Part shown: piece by piece, positions 1-11,056 of the stretch
Layout of the letters: each line of letters starts with the position of its first letter
Numbering within the stretch: the first letter of the stretch is position 1
Assembly (NCBI GenBank): GCA_018389105.1
Contig: JACATO010000589.1
Coordinates: 1,166,001 to 1,230,000, forward strand
DNA length: 64,000 nt
Source: Nautilus pompilius
Taxonomy: Eukaryota; Mollusca; Cephalopoda; Nautilida; Nautilidae
Direction: 5' to 3'
Notes under the pieces: generated by a model
What the model was told of the DNA's origin: nothing
The model's database searches: none
Seen by the model: only the letters and a program-made list of their open reading frames with translations
Made by a program: the position numbers and the translations under genes

Positions 1-119
1 TATAATGTGCCAAGTAGTGGCCATTTATTAATGCATACGAGACTAGGCCAAAGGTCAACAGGCGACCGGCGACAGAAGACAGGATGAATATTGTTTGTTA
101 GCTAAAACTGATTTTTTCT

Positions 120-320
120 TTCAGCTCATCAGGATATACAGAGAGTAAACTCTGTTATGAGAATTTAGCCTGGAAAAATCGCACCTCTCCTGCCAATTAG
201 GGAAGGAGTTGGATGGCCTGCTATTCTCTTAGTTTTACATATATAAAAAACAGGTGTAGGATAAGCATCACTTATAAACAGCTGTGACGGCCGAACGTGG
301 AACCGATCCAGCTACACTTC
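120..320 (+). repeat. SINE-like dispersed repeat, copy 1
   Basis: This roughly 200-bp segment ends with the core GACGGCCGAACGTGGAACCG. It matches the reverse complement of 10,040-10,245 along its length: 'CCTGGAAAAATC', 'CACCTCTCCTGCC' and 'ACTTATAAACAGCTGTG' occur in the same order in both. A weaker third copy lies at 57,640-57,785. Three spaced copies in both orientations show a dispersed repeat. I see no convincing pol III boxes, so calling it a SINE is an inference from size and dispersal. Confidence 0.6.
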
Positions 321-329
321 AAATATACG

Positions 330-3060
330 CAATTTTACCACAGTTACTCTTATTATAGGTCAATAAAGGTTTTAGGTAACAGGGTAAAGAAGAAAGATCG
401 AGGTGCGCGCTCTGGTTTGGACCAGACCTGCTATCTCTCCCTCCTTAGGGGTAAAGGTTTCTGTTGAATCAGTACTGCCGTATCGCAGGCTCCCAAGCTG
501 GGGGTGGGGGAGCGATCATCAGAATGGTCCTCGGCCTCGAGCTGGGGATCGTAATACCGCCGGAGGCCGGCCCCGTCCGAAACCGCGCGCACGTTTCGAT
601 AACCCTAACCCCTCCGAAAGGAGAAAACAGGCGTCCACTCAACTCCAGCACCACAACCACAAACAATAAAATCCGTGGGACTGGAGAATTGGTGCCAATT
701 GAATTCTCATTTGAAAATTATGAGAAGAAAAAATGATCGAATGGGATTCGGACAGTAAAGAAACATTATAATGATAAAAATAATTATGACTTCCCCCATC
801 CAAATCTTGGAAAGCTAAATCTGTTTAGTACGGTTTTAAAGCAGCGGTCTTCAGTATCAACTGTCGGCGGACCTGTTACCAAATTACTGTAGAAAACAAA
901 ACAGAAAAAACCAAAGGGCTGTCGAAATGCGAACACCGAATTACTTCCCATGTTTTGCGTAAGATTCCTGCAGCTTTTAATAACGAAATACCGTGGAGTT
1001 AGGGTAGGGTTAATGCTATGTGCTCTAATGGTTTTCATTAAATTCATTTCTGCAGATGAAGACGTATCAGATATAGAATATTACAATAAGAAAGAAAATG
1101 TATTGTTCTTATGCTGTCACGTCCATAAAAGAGGAGCAGAAAAAAACAGTTTGGTTCTTTCTTTAACTGGTTTACGGGAGAGAATTAACCCTTGTGCAAC
1201 CAGACAGATTTCAGAAAAGAAATCGGGCTTCAAAAGATTTGGTTCTTATGGTTCCCTTTGGTATGTGAGCAAGCACACTTAGTGCGGGGCTGCATGTCTC
1301 GGGGTCCGAAGAAAAAGAATAAAAATAAAGGACTGTAGAATTAATACAAAAACACCCCCCCCATTTTTATTCGTCGGTCGGACTGGCAATGACCGGCAGT
1401 TCGAAAGTGTGGCGCAGAATGAACGCCTTTAAAACCTGGAGGATGAATCGCCGCTCGGATATTCGCGTCACGTGGTTCCGCCATGGAGATTTCAGAGTTT
1501 GATTGTCTTCTTTCTTCCCTTTGTTGTCCTCATGCTGTGTTGATGCCGGCAGAAAGGCCCGACGCTTTACTGTCTCAACAAACCCGCAGCCTTCAAAGAG
1601 GACGGGAACGCAAACAGACTGTTTGCGAAGCTCGAAAACTAAGCCCAGGCCAAGGTCTGTATAATCAGCAGAGACGCGGTGGCTCACGGACCCACTGGGG
1701 TGAGTAATCAGAGGCGTCAGTCGTCCGGCCTGGAGAATGGCCGGGGAGTTCCTGGAGGCGCTCTGCAAGACGCGGACTCGTTGATGCCTCTAAACCCAAG
1801 ACGTCACTCGGTTAAATTCGTACGGCCACTGCACTAAAAGGAACGTCCTTGCGAATTAGTGTATTTACTGAACGCTTATCGATGGCGATGTTACTGTAAC
1901 ACATCTGAACTTCTGTCATCGAGTTTAATCATCGCCTACTCCATAGTAAAAAAAAATGTCCTTTTGAAACCCTTTTCAAATGAGATTATCCCGATCTTTC
2001 GTTACTTGCACTATCATCAGATATCGCTTGTACTTCCATGTAAACAGTACCGCAAAGTATCAACTTTTACATTTAACAGCACCCGTTAACCTCGTACCTA
2101 ATAAAAGAACCGCGGTTGTATCTGGTTAGATAGGAAATCTATTAAACAGGGCTAACTGTTTAAAAAGTTGAAACAACTTGAAAATGTAATTATATATTTT
2201 TCTTAAACTTGCCTTTTAATTCTAAGACGTTTACGTAACCTTACTGTGAACCTGTTTCAAGAGGCTGCATTTGTACTGAATTTATCAGTAAATTTGCTTG
2301 CTAAACTTATTATTCGTTGCTAGTAAGGAAAGTTAAAAACAGTCTTGTGTACATACATAAGACCAGACGATTTTAGCTCATGCGTTTCCTACATCCTTAC
2401 TAAAACTATTTAAAGAACCTACATTTTGATGATCTTTAAATACTGTCAAAATCAGAGTGTTTCACCCAGAAAGACTGTTTTTTGGTGAGCGGTGATATTA
2501 GTTTAGAGAAGATTGTACTCGTGGGCTGGGCCGCTTCTTAAGCAGAGATCTGTTGCTGTCAAATAATCTCTTGACTTATTTCCAGACCAACGCTTTAGCC
2601 TCAACTGTTCCACTCAGACAACAGAACGGCGGGATCCTTCAAAACATGGTTTCGCTAATTTGTTCGTTCTGCTAACATGGTGCTGGGCGATTCCCTAACT
2701 AACCTTTCAGTTTCTATAAGTAACACGTCACCGATAACTTTCTGCTCTTAACTAGAAACGTCAAAGTTTCTTTGAAATGAAAATTAAAGGGTATGAGCCT
2801 TAAATTGCACATGCCACCCACAGAAGTATCACTAGTTGTTGTGATCGGTTTCATGAAAGAAATGAAAGGTATTCCTTTTTAGCTTGAATTTAGTTATTAG
2901 GAATTACTTTAAAATGTTAAAAGCAGGGTTTGGTGGGAAAACACCGCACAAACTCTTCACATTCGGTATTTAACGACACCAGCAACTGTCTGCCCTTATG
3001 TCAACATTAAAGATGTAAAACTCTTCCGAAGAATGAGTTTTTAACAATCGTTTCCTATTA
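330..3060. other. Unassigned DNA with two GC-rich patches
   Basis: No gene is supported here. GC-rich patches at about 400-640 and 1,370-1,790 are open in several frames on both strands at once (for example 133 codons on the minus strand at 1,367-1,768). I attribute this to composition, because no domain or motif is recognisable. The rest is AT-rich with short broken frames. Confidence 0.4.
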
Positions 3061-3065
3061 TTTTT

Positions 3066-3215
3066 AGGGCAGCGTGGCATTTAGGTGGTTAGCGTACTAG
3101 ACGGCCCTGGTCGAGTTGGAAACTGTTGAGACCGCCTAGATTTTTCGTACCATGCTGCCTCTCCGACTTCCTCCACAATTCAGAATTGAGGGCCAGCGCT
3201 TTGCGACGCGATAAA
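3066..3215 (+). repeat. tRNA-derived SINE fragment (candidate)
   Basis: The segment starts with an A-box-like stretch (GCGTGGCATTTAGGTGGTTA, then GCGTACTAGACGG). About 35 bp on it has a degenerate B-box-like GGTCGAGTTGG. The wording 'GTGGTTAGCG' is typical of tRNA-head SINEs. The boxes are mutated and the end is undefined, so this is a tentative call from motif resemblance only. Confidence 0.4.
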
Positions 3216-3219
3216 TATC

Positions 3220-5600
3220 AGGACCTGCCACGCCTACTAGTTTCCTTCCTGGGAGTAGCCATTACGATACGATGACGCGACGTTTCAGACACACAGGTAT
3301 ACATACTTTTGTGTCTGTTTTTTTTTTTATTTAAATTTTTTAAATCTCTTTTAATAATAATAAAAATAATAAGTAAAAGAGCAATTCCTGAAAAAAAAAA
3401 TCTCGAGACAAAACAGTAACCTCGAAGATAAATAGCGGATCTTCTTTTTTCTTTCGTTATGGATTCATATCCCAAAATTCTGGAATCCCTATTGTTTGAA
3501 GACCCACGCGATAATATCCCTTTTCGCGGAGTGTTATCGCAGAAACTCTTGGGGTTGGTGTCCATACTTTTAAAAGATACTTCTAGCGATTTGACGCGTA
3601 AATTTCTTGGAAAAGCCGTCAGCGTCTTGAAAAGTAGAGCTTTAATTTTGCAGGGAAAAGTTCTCGATAACTTGACATCCTCAAAGCTCATTGTCAGCTC
3701 GTAGCAGCGCCATCTGGAGTTTAAAGGAGCTGTGTGCAGTCGTTTGTTTCCCGAACCTTCCTACTACAAATTAAATGATGTTAGGTTAAACATATCAGAC
3801 ATATATATATATATATACAACACATCATTCCACTTGTGACAAAAAGTACTAACTCAGTTACAGATACTGCAGTGAGTTCTGTAGAAAAACATCGATATAT
3901 CAGAAAGTATTGCGAAAATTCCAGTCAATCGCAATTTAAAAAAAAAAAATTTAAAAATAAACCAACAACAACAAAAAAACAAAGAATGCACATACAAGTT
4001 ACGTATATTCCTAAAACAGTGTTTCTGAGGCTTGTCTGCATCACTCTTTCGCATTTGTAGTACCGGCGGCGCACCTTTCATTCTGCTTTAGTGTATGAAA
4101 GACGCACGAACGAAGAAACATCATCGGCCGAGCGTTCAGTATCTTTCCCGGCCCACATAGACTGACGGTCGATCTCGCATTCTCACGTTCAGCTAGACAA
4201 CTTATAACAACGGGTGGTTTGTAAGCTGTCCATCTGGGCGTCTGGACCGCTCTGGGAACCGGATGGCGGTTAGCAACCATTGCAGAATTACCGTTAGGTC
4301 TACAGGCCCCCACTTGCCTGCCTCGCTCGGATTCTGAACAAAAGCAACACCAAATCTCTTCTCTTTGCTTTTTAAAATTTTTTTTATTTTTCTTCTTAGA
4401 ATCGAAGGCTAAAGATCAGCCACCCGCATCACTCATCCAGCCACATTTGTCAAAGTTTAGCATATTTTTAAAAAATATCTGCTCAAAACCTGATTCTAAA
4501 CATTTAGACATTTTAGTTACCAGCTGTGGCTTTGGGCCAGGATCAGGTGCTTTTTCAACTGCCTAACGACAAGAGACCTCCCTACTGAAATACATTTTCT
4601 TGGACGTTGGATTTTTTTAAAGATCTCGTTTCTCTATCAACCGCATAAACTGTCTGACGTCACAAGACCAGGTACCCGGCGGAAGATGTGAACTTAAAAA
4701 AAAATATCAATCGAAAAAGTACTGAGAGTCGCGGATTAATTCAGGTCTATTTTTCCATGGGTTTTGACAAAACCTTCAAAGTTCAGTTAAGCCGCTTGTT
4801 ATCTGCGCAAGGATCTTTTACATGTTCACATGGCGCAGCTTTTAACCAGAGCGATCTCTCCGATCCCATGTAAACAAATACGTTTGTGGATTGTAATTGT
4901 GCATGAATGTCAAAAGTTGTTCGGGCAGATCGTAAAATATTCGTTAGCTTACTAATCGTTCTGTATATATGGCAAACGCAGTAAATGAAGAGCAAAAGAC
5001 GGGAAGGAATAGAAGAGAAAGGTAAAACAGGTAATATAAGTAAAAAATGAAATAGTGTTACTTAAATAAAATCTTATCTGTTTTTCGAGTATGAATGCTT
5101 ATTTAAAATTAGATGACATCTTAAGTAGTCAGTAGGACGTACTTTACACCAGCATTTTAATTAGTCGCACATTTTTTTCTTGTGGTTTACATTTTTTTTC
5201 ATTTATTTATTATTTTACTTTACTTCCTTTATCGTCTCCTCCAAGTTCCTGTTATTTCTAAGAAGGCGACTGCCGCCAATAACAGCTGATAATTGGCCTG
5301 TAGAAGACGCGAAACAGATAGGAGCTGGTCTAGCAACTTCAAAGTAAAGAACCTGCCTTCCAGCACATAGACCTTCGATTTGTCTTCTCTGAGATAAACA
5401 GTACAACACCTCCGTCTGCTTCTGTCTGTGCACGAGGAACATTAAAGGAAGAAGCCATAAATTTCTCTAGAGCCAGGGACTTCCACAGAAAGGCAATCGT
5501 AGACCCAACAGCAATTCCTGTTAGTGAAGCTTACAGAAAACTCATTGATTGGCGTGTGACATTTCATCTTCTTTTGTAAGAGAATAACCCATCTGAGTCC
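3220..5600. other. Unassigned AT-rich DNA with a short (TA)n
   Basis: No gene is supported. A (TA)n run lies at 3,801-3,817 and a GC-richer patch at 4,050-4,330 shows no recognisable protein. Frames open on both strands (for example 3,218-3,691 minus and 3,459-3,704 plus) lack motifs and mirror one another. Confidence 0.35.
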
Positions 5601-5602
5601 TA

Positions 5603-5627
5603 ACCACCACCACCACCACCACCACCA
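5603..5627 (+). repeat. (ACC)n microsatellite
   Basis: About eight tandem ACC/CAC trinucleotides in otherwise unassigned sequence. Confidence 0.9.
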
Positions 5628-5860
5628 ACAAAGAAATAAAGGAACCGGTAGTTTAAACTTTAAAATGTTGAAAACAGCGCTACTTTGTTGGTGTTGCTAG
5701 GCAGGCCAATGCTTAACTTTAAAAAAAAATACTAAAATCATTTGATGCCGAAAACGATTATCTATCCAGATCAACGACAGGAATTAATAAAACTTAAGAC
5801 ACAATAAAACTTAAGGTAGCAAACAAACAGAGCAATATAACAAGCAATCAGTCAACAAAA

Positions 5861-6075
5861 CAATCAAAGAAGCAGTAAAGAAAGGATTCAATAAACAATC
5901 AAAGGAAGCAATAAAGAAAGGAATCAATAAACAATCAAAGGAAGCAATAAAGAAAGGATTCAATAAACAATCAAAGGAAGCAATAAAGAAAGAAATCAAT
6001 AAACAATCGAAGGGAGCAATAAAGAAAGGAATCAATAAACAATCAAAGGAAGCAACGAAGCAAGGAATCAGTCAA
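5861..6075 (+). repeat. 36-bp minisatellite, about six units
   Basis: The unit is close to CAATCAAAGGAAGCAATAAA followed by GAAAGGAATCAATAAA (36 bp). It is repeated about six times with few substitutions, and the flanks degenerate into CAATCA/AAGCAA motifs. Because 36 bp is twelve codons, the minus strand stays open as a 12-residue repeat (about 5,811-6,035). This is a by-product of unit length; there is no start context, splice signal or neighbouring coding sequence. Confidence 0.9.
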
Positions 6076-6109
6076 GAAAAAAACGAAGCAAAGAAATAAC
6101 GAAATAAAC

Positions 6110-7480
6110 AAGCAGATCATCAATAAAATAGTAAATCAAGCAGTTAAGCAAACAAGAGAGAAAATCAAAGATGAGCAACCATGTTTCAAGTTATCAGTAA
6201 AAATCGCTTTTTGCGTACAAATCTTACCATAAAGCTCTACAATATAAAAAGTGCCGTATTTTTTATAGTAAATATACTGTGTGGAATCCTCTTTATAAAC
6301 TCTTTATAAACATCAGAAAAAGGAGTTATGATTTATTAGAAAATATAATGCTGTTTTATAAATATGTTAACTGCAATGTCTTCATGCACTATTTTACTAA
6401 ATGAAAGGAAGAGGTCCACAAACGGTTTCTATAGATTGCAGTTATGTAGGTCCAGGTTGAACGAAGACTGTAAAGGTACATGTAAGGGATAAATCTTTAT
6501 TGAGCATGAAGTGAGATGCTGCTGACATGTTCACGAGGTATCTTCTACCATTTGATGTCATGCAGAAACAAAAATTGTTGAGATTTCTACGGATCGTTTA
6601 CAATATTTGGTCTGGAACTATAAAAAAGAGAGAGACGTTCAATTAAAACGAGAGAAAATCCTCGCGTGAGGTGAATGTATATTATTAGTAAATGCAGCCT
6701 CTCCTGGAACTTTACTTCCTTATCAGTGTGTAAAACCGTTTCTGCGGCAGTCACAGGGAAAGGAATGACGTCATGAAAACGTAGTGAAAGAGACTGACGT
6801 AGTCGGGAAAACGCCAGGCTCGATATAGCGGATCCCAAAAGCCGGAAACATTTGACACCACCAAAGGTGTAAAATTTCCTCATCCGGTGCGTAATTGCGC
6901 TTCCGGTTGTTTTTTTTTTAACGTTTCTTAACTCCATATTCTGTGGACCATAAAATTTCATAGCCTGTTTAACATCCTTTCAGGTTGAACACTAATCAAT
7001 CTACTGAAGGACTCTACCTCGCACCAGAAGCTTCCTTTTCTATGCGAACCTATAAATGGATAAAGGACAAGGATTCTTTCCCCTGTACCGGGTTTGGTTT
7101 GGAGAAGAGATATTTTCCTCAACAGAAACATCCTCAATAATACTTTTTTAGTTTTTTTCTTTTTTAGATGTGAGAAAAAAAGGAAGCGTCGTGCCGGGAG
7201 TAAAACCCACACGTGGCCGCCAGCTGAGGAAAAAAAAACTCGTGCTTCAGAAATGCGCCAAGCCGAAACGCACCAGGCTCGGGAACTTTCGGATTACCGC
7301 GCCGCACGACTTCGCTCCTGCCCATCATAGAATTCAGAATTCCCGCCCAACATTGAGAATTTTTGCGCCTAATTTTACTAGCTAAACCATAATAATAAAA
7401 AAAAATGGTGCGGTGCTTCAAAGGTGTTCGAAATGTAGCTAGATATTGCTTTCACAAGCTAAATCTTACACATTTTTGGA
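6110..7480. other. Unassigned DNA
   Basis: Nothing can be assigned. Moderately GC-rich stretches at 6,700-6,900 and 7,190-7,330 give overlapping open frames on both strands without domains. The next recognisable feature is the LINE relic beginning near 7,490. Confidence 0.35.
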
Positions 7481-7489
7481 GATTTACCT

Positions 7490-9330
7490 GACGCGGTGCT
7501 ACTGCTACCCTGTCTTAAAGCCTTATGACTACTCCAAACAATCTGCTGTGCAGTAAAGACCAGAAAGTTTGAAAGGTGATCGATTTTTATTGGGGGAGGT
7601 AAAGCTGAATATGTGCTGTACAGATTAAGTCTGAGCTGAAAATTCTTTACGCCTTGGACCAGGTTCTACGGTGCTCCCTCCCTGCTGTGAACAGCAGAAA
7701 ATAGCAGTGGTATCTTGCCTTTCACAAAAGAGGAATTTGGGGGAATATTTCAATTTTTATTTGAATTTATTTTCTCAAAAGTTATCATGTTTTCGTATTT
7801 TAAGCAGAAAACTCAAGTCCACTCTATATAAAGCTTTAGAGCGATTGATTATTAGCAAAATATTTTGAACTTTACCGTGTCTAGTTTGTGTGGCAACTCT
7901 GATTATTTTGAGAAATTCACAGTGAATCGGCCTGGAAATGAGCATGTATGTTCTGTGTTTATAATCTCGTCCATGATTTTAAATAACCGATTCGCAACTT
8001 CCTTGGAGATTAGTTTGTAATCATAGTTTTAGAGGCTAACAGGTCTCCGATTATGTAGGCAGTCCCGATCAACATTCTTATAGGTGATCTAGCGCTGCGA
8101 TGGTTCAGTGAGAGAGCTTCTTGTTCGACTGTTCCATTGTGCTATTCGTTATGTCGTTAGCTCGCTAGCTAGAAAATAGCGGAACCTTCTATAGAACTCT
8201 AGCGTAAGACCTTCGCCTTTTGGGGATTTGGTTATTTAATGCTCCGAAAGACATTTTTTAAATTTCTTTATCGGTTATATGTTCTTTTCAGAACTCGGTG
8301 TCTATGGGATGGGTCTAGTTGATTTCCAAAACTCGCCAAAAGTGTTTCCTATGTATGGGGACAAGTCCCTACGCTACTGAACAAATTCAGATAGTACTGA
8401 GCTTCTGTTCTAATGTTATTTTCTATGTTAATGACCATGCAACCGTTTCTAGTTTTATGCTAATCATGAGTTCACTTACTGATCTGGCCTTTTTTAGTCT
8501 GTAGAAAGTTTTGTTCCATTCTTTCCTGTTAATGGCCCGAATTCTATCTAACTGGGGGAAACCTAGTCTAAGATCACGCTTAAAGCCAAAGCTCTTAACT
8601 TTCCGAAAAGCACTCTACAGTATTCAATGCTTGTCTGTTTCAGCTTTTGTTTACCTATATCCCACCAAGCTAATACATTTTAAAAAATAAATTTTTTGCG
8701 TTCTCCCACCAGTCTACCCTGACTCAGTCAGTACCGTATTGTTTAAGTTCCAACCACCCATGCTTGTTATCTCTACCTTATCATTAAAGCTAGCTTTAAC
8801 TGCCAAGTGATCGCTCCATGAGATATCCTCGAAGAGCACATCTTAAAGAACGGTACTGGGTTTATTGTGGGTTAATTGCTGATGTACAGTCTGTCTGCCC
8901 TAGTTTTTACACTATTCCTATTTTTAAGTAATGCATGCATGATCTGATCTCAGGTATTTAGTTCTAAAGACATCTGTTAGGCTGAGCTGGCAGCGCAAGG
9001 TTTGGAAGTGTGCCGATCCGCAAAGATGCTTCTCACCTATCTAACTCGTGGTCTAGGGTGCAGTAAAAATATCTATCACTTAAATATCATCTGCAAGGTA
9101 CGCTCTTATTTCCTCTTCTAAGATGGTTTGGAGATGCGAAAATCTAGACCATACGCACTGTTTTTTGTTTCGCTAGCTTCATGCTGGATAATATTTGTTG
9201 TCCTTTTCTCTACAACTGCAGTAGTGTAGAAGATTTTAGTCTAAATTCGAGAGGAATAACATGGCTGCTCCTCTTGACGCCCAGTGTTTGTCTAGGCTAA
9301 AGAGAATTTTTTTTCCTTTCTATGGGAGAA
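7490..9330 (-). mobile_element. Decayed second copy of the Tx1/L1-like LINE (ORF2 fragments)
   Basis: Blocks align in order with the better LINE copy at 11,057-14,230. 7,500-7,670 matches 11,096-11,275 (shared GCCTTA.GACTAC.CCAA, AAGACCAG.AAGTT.GAAAG). 7,800-7,860 matches about 12,600-12,660 (AAGCAGAAAA.TC.AGTC.ACTCTAT). 7,968-8,050 matches 12,780-12,850. 8,480-8,550 matches about 13,300-13,370. 8,690-8,830 matches 13,590-13,740. 9,240-9,290 matches about 14,180-14,220. Roughly 940 bp of the reference copy is missing between the first two blocks, so this copy is internally deleted as well as riddled with stops. Same orientation as the other copy. No protein is encoded. Confidence 0.75.
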
Positions 9331-9339
9331 TTTATTGCA

Positions 9340-10040
9340 CAACTTCCGAGTGGCTTTAAAAATATACTTCCCGAACAGCGTAAGGAAACATCAAAATATT
9401 AATAATATTTGATCTCTCATCAGCATCGAGAGAGAACAAACCCAATTCTTCTAAGGTGTCGTAAAGCCCGACTTGACGTACGACACCCTTAACAGCTGAC
9501 TTTCTCACGCACCCATAAACCACCGAATTCTATCGGCGTTCAGACTGTTTCGGCCAAAGGGTCGCAGTAGTTCAGCTACCCCCCTCCAACAAGCACAAAA
9601 AATATTGGAAAAATAACGAGGAAGGACAAACTGCTCGGGTCACTTCCGGTAACACCCTGACGTGTCAGGATGCTTTCAAACCAGTCTGTCATCTGGCAAC
9701 CATTAATAATTTCCAATAGCCCATTCAGTTTCCTGTAGTAACAAAGTCACTTATATCCATAAATTGCTTTGCTATCAAGAAATTAAAACCTCTTGGAAAA
9801 TCGAAAGTCCATTATGGGAAAGAGCCCCAGGATTTTCCGTATTTACGGACTATGACCCCCCCAACTGTAATCGAAAGCCATTCTGAACTCGCCCTCCAGC
9901 AGGGAATCTACAGTACAGGTTGCCGATCCACAGAAAGCCTCAGTTCCAAGGCACAGACGCTTTGATCTTTTGGGGATGGATGGGAAGGTGTGGTGCGATT
10001 ATTAAGGGTGTGTGTGTAAGGTTGCGGTTGTGTGTTGGGA
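9340..10040. other. Unassigned DNA between LINE relic and SINE-like repeat
   Basis: Nothing recognisable. A short GT-rich tract lies near 10,006-10,036. Confidence 0.35.
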
Positions 10041-10245
10041 GCTGGGTCGGTTCCACGTTCGGCCGCCACAGCTGTTTATAAGTGAGGTCTTATTTTGAAC
10101 TGCGTTTGTGATAGTGTATCTATCGTTAAGAGAGCAACGGGCTACCTAAACTCCTTCGTAAATACGGCAGGAGAGGTAGGATTTTTCCAGGCTGAACTCT
10201 CGGAAAAGTTTTCTCTATATGTCCTTAACGTTCTAAGAGGGTAAT
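10040..10245 (-). repeat. SINE-like dispersed repeat, copy 2
   Basis: This is the reverse complement of the repeat at 120-320. On the minus strand it reads CCTGGAAAAATC, CCTCTCCTGCC, ACTTATAAACAGCTGTG, then GGCGGCCGAACGTGGAACCG, in the same order and similar spacing as copy 1. It lies next to the 3' side of the LINE. Confidence 0.65.
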
Positions 10246-10249
10246 TGTG

Positions 10250-11050
10250 GCCACTGTTTATTTTTATTAAGTCCAACTGAAGTGAGGGAGGGGATGGATC
10301 TGAATTTGAATTTTAATAAAATGGATTGAGTCATGTTTTGTCTCCGTTTACTTGGTCGATGGTACTGTTCTTCCCACGTTGGGAAGCCAGAAGCTTCCCA
10401 ATAAGTTGTGCTGATGGGAAGTATCCCGACCATTGTGGTGGTGTTCATTACAATGGTCGGCGCCCCATTCCACATCAGAGGTGTTGTTTCTTCTGGCTTC
10501 GGTGGGATGGATCTGTAAAACTCAAGTATAAAGATTAACGAAGGCAAAAGCATGGTTAGTCCATTTGGTGGGGCTAGTTTCTGAAGAGGGAGTAAGTTAT
10601 AAATAAAGAGAGGCTTTTTGCTAGAGATGTAGAGAAAAAAATTATTGAATGTTATTCTGATGGAAAGTTATTGGAAATGTGCAAATAAGGAGGAAAGAAA
10701 AGCTGTAGGGAGAAAGTTAAAATCTTCTTGCTGAAAACAAAGTGTTGAAAAAAACAAACAAACCACAAGGTGTAGGGTTGAGTGGGGTTGACTCAAGGGG
10801 TTGGCCTAGAGTGACGGTTGAAGTAGCAGTTGATGTTGACAGGTTGTTGATGATTGACGGCTGAAGTTGAAAGGTTGCTGAAGATGTAGAGATGATCAGT
10901 TGAGGTGCCAGTTGTTGATTTATCCGAGGTGCATCTGTAGCTTGTTGTGAGGGGTGATGTGTCCGAGGACGTTGTTGATCAACCAGATGGATGAATATAT
11001 CGCTCTGTCAGTGCTGCTGGAGTTCATGACTCCATAACTTTTGCGTTACC
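10250..11050 (-). other. LINE 3' flank or untranslated region, unassigned
   Basis: This lies just downstream of the LINE ORF2 end on the minus strand. A 106-codon minus-strand frame (10,233-10,553) has no recognisable domain. 10,800-10,970 is an irregular TTGATG/GTTGA-rich stretch. No poly(A) tail marks the LINE 3' end, so whether this is LINE 3' UTR or host DNA is unresolved. Confidence 0.35.
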
Positions 11051-11056
11051 AATACG

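Noticed and set aside
1367..1768. 133-codon minus ORF in a GC-rich patch
   Set aside because: Open on the opposite strand as well, low-complexity composition, no domain or splice context.
5811..6035. Repetitive hydrophobic protein on the minus strand
   Set aside because: It is produced by the 36-bp minisatellite; there is no exon structure or promoter evidence.
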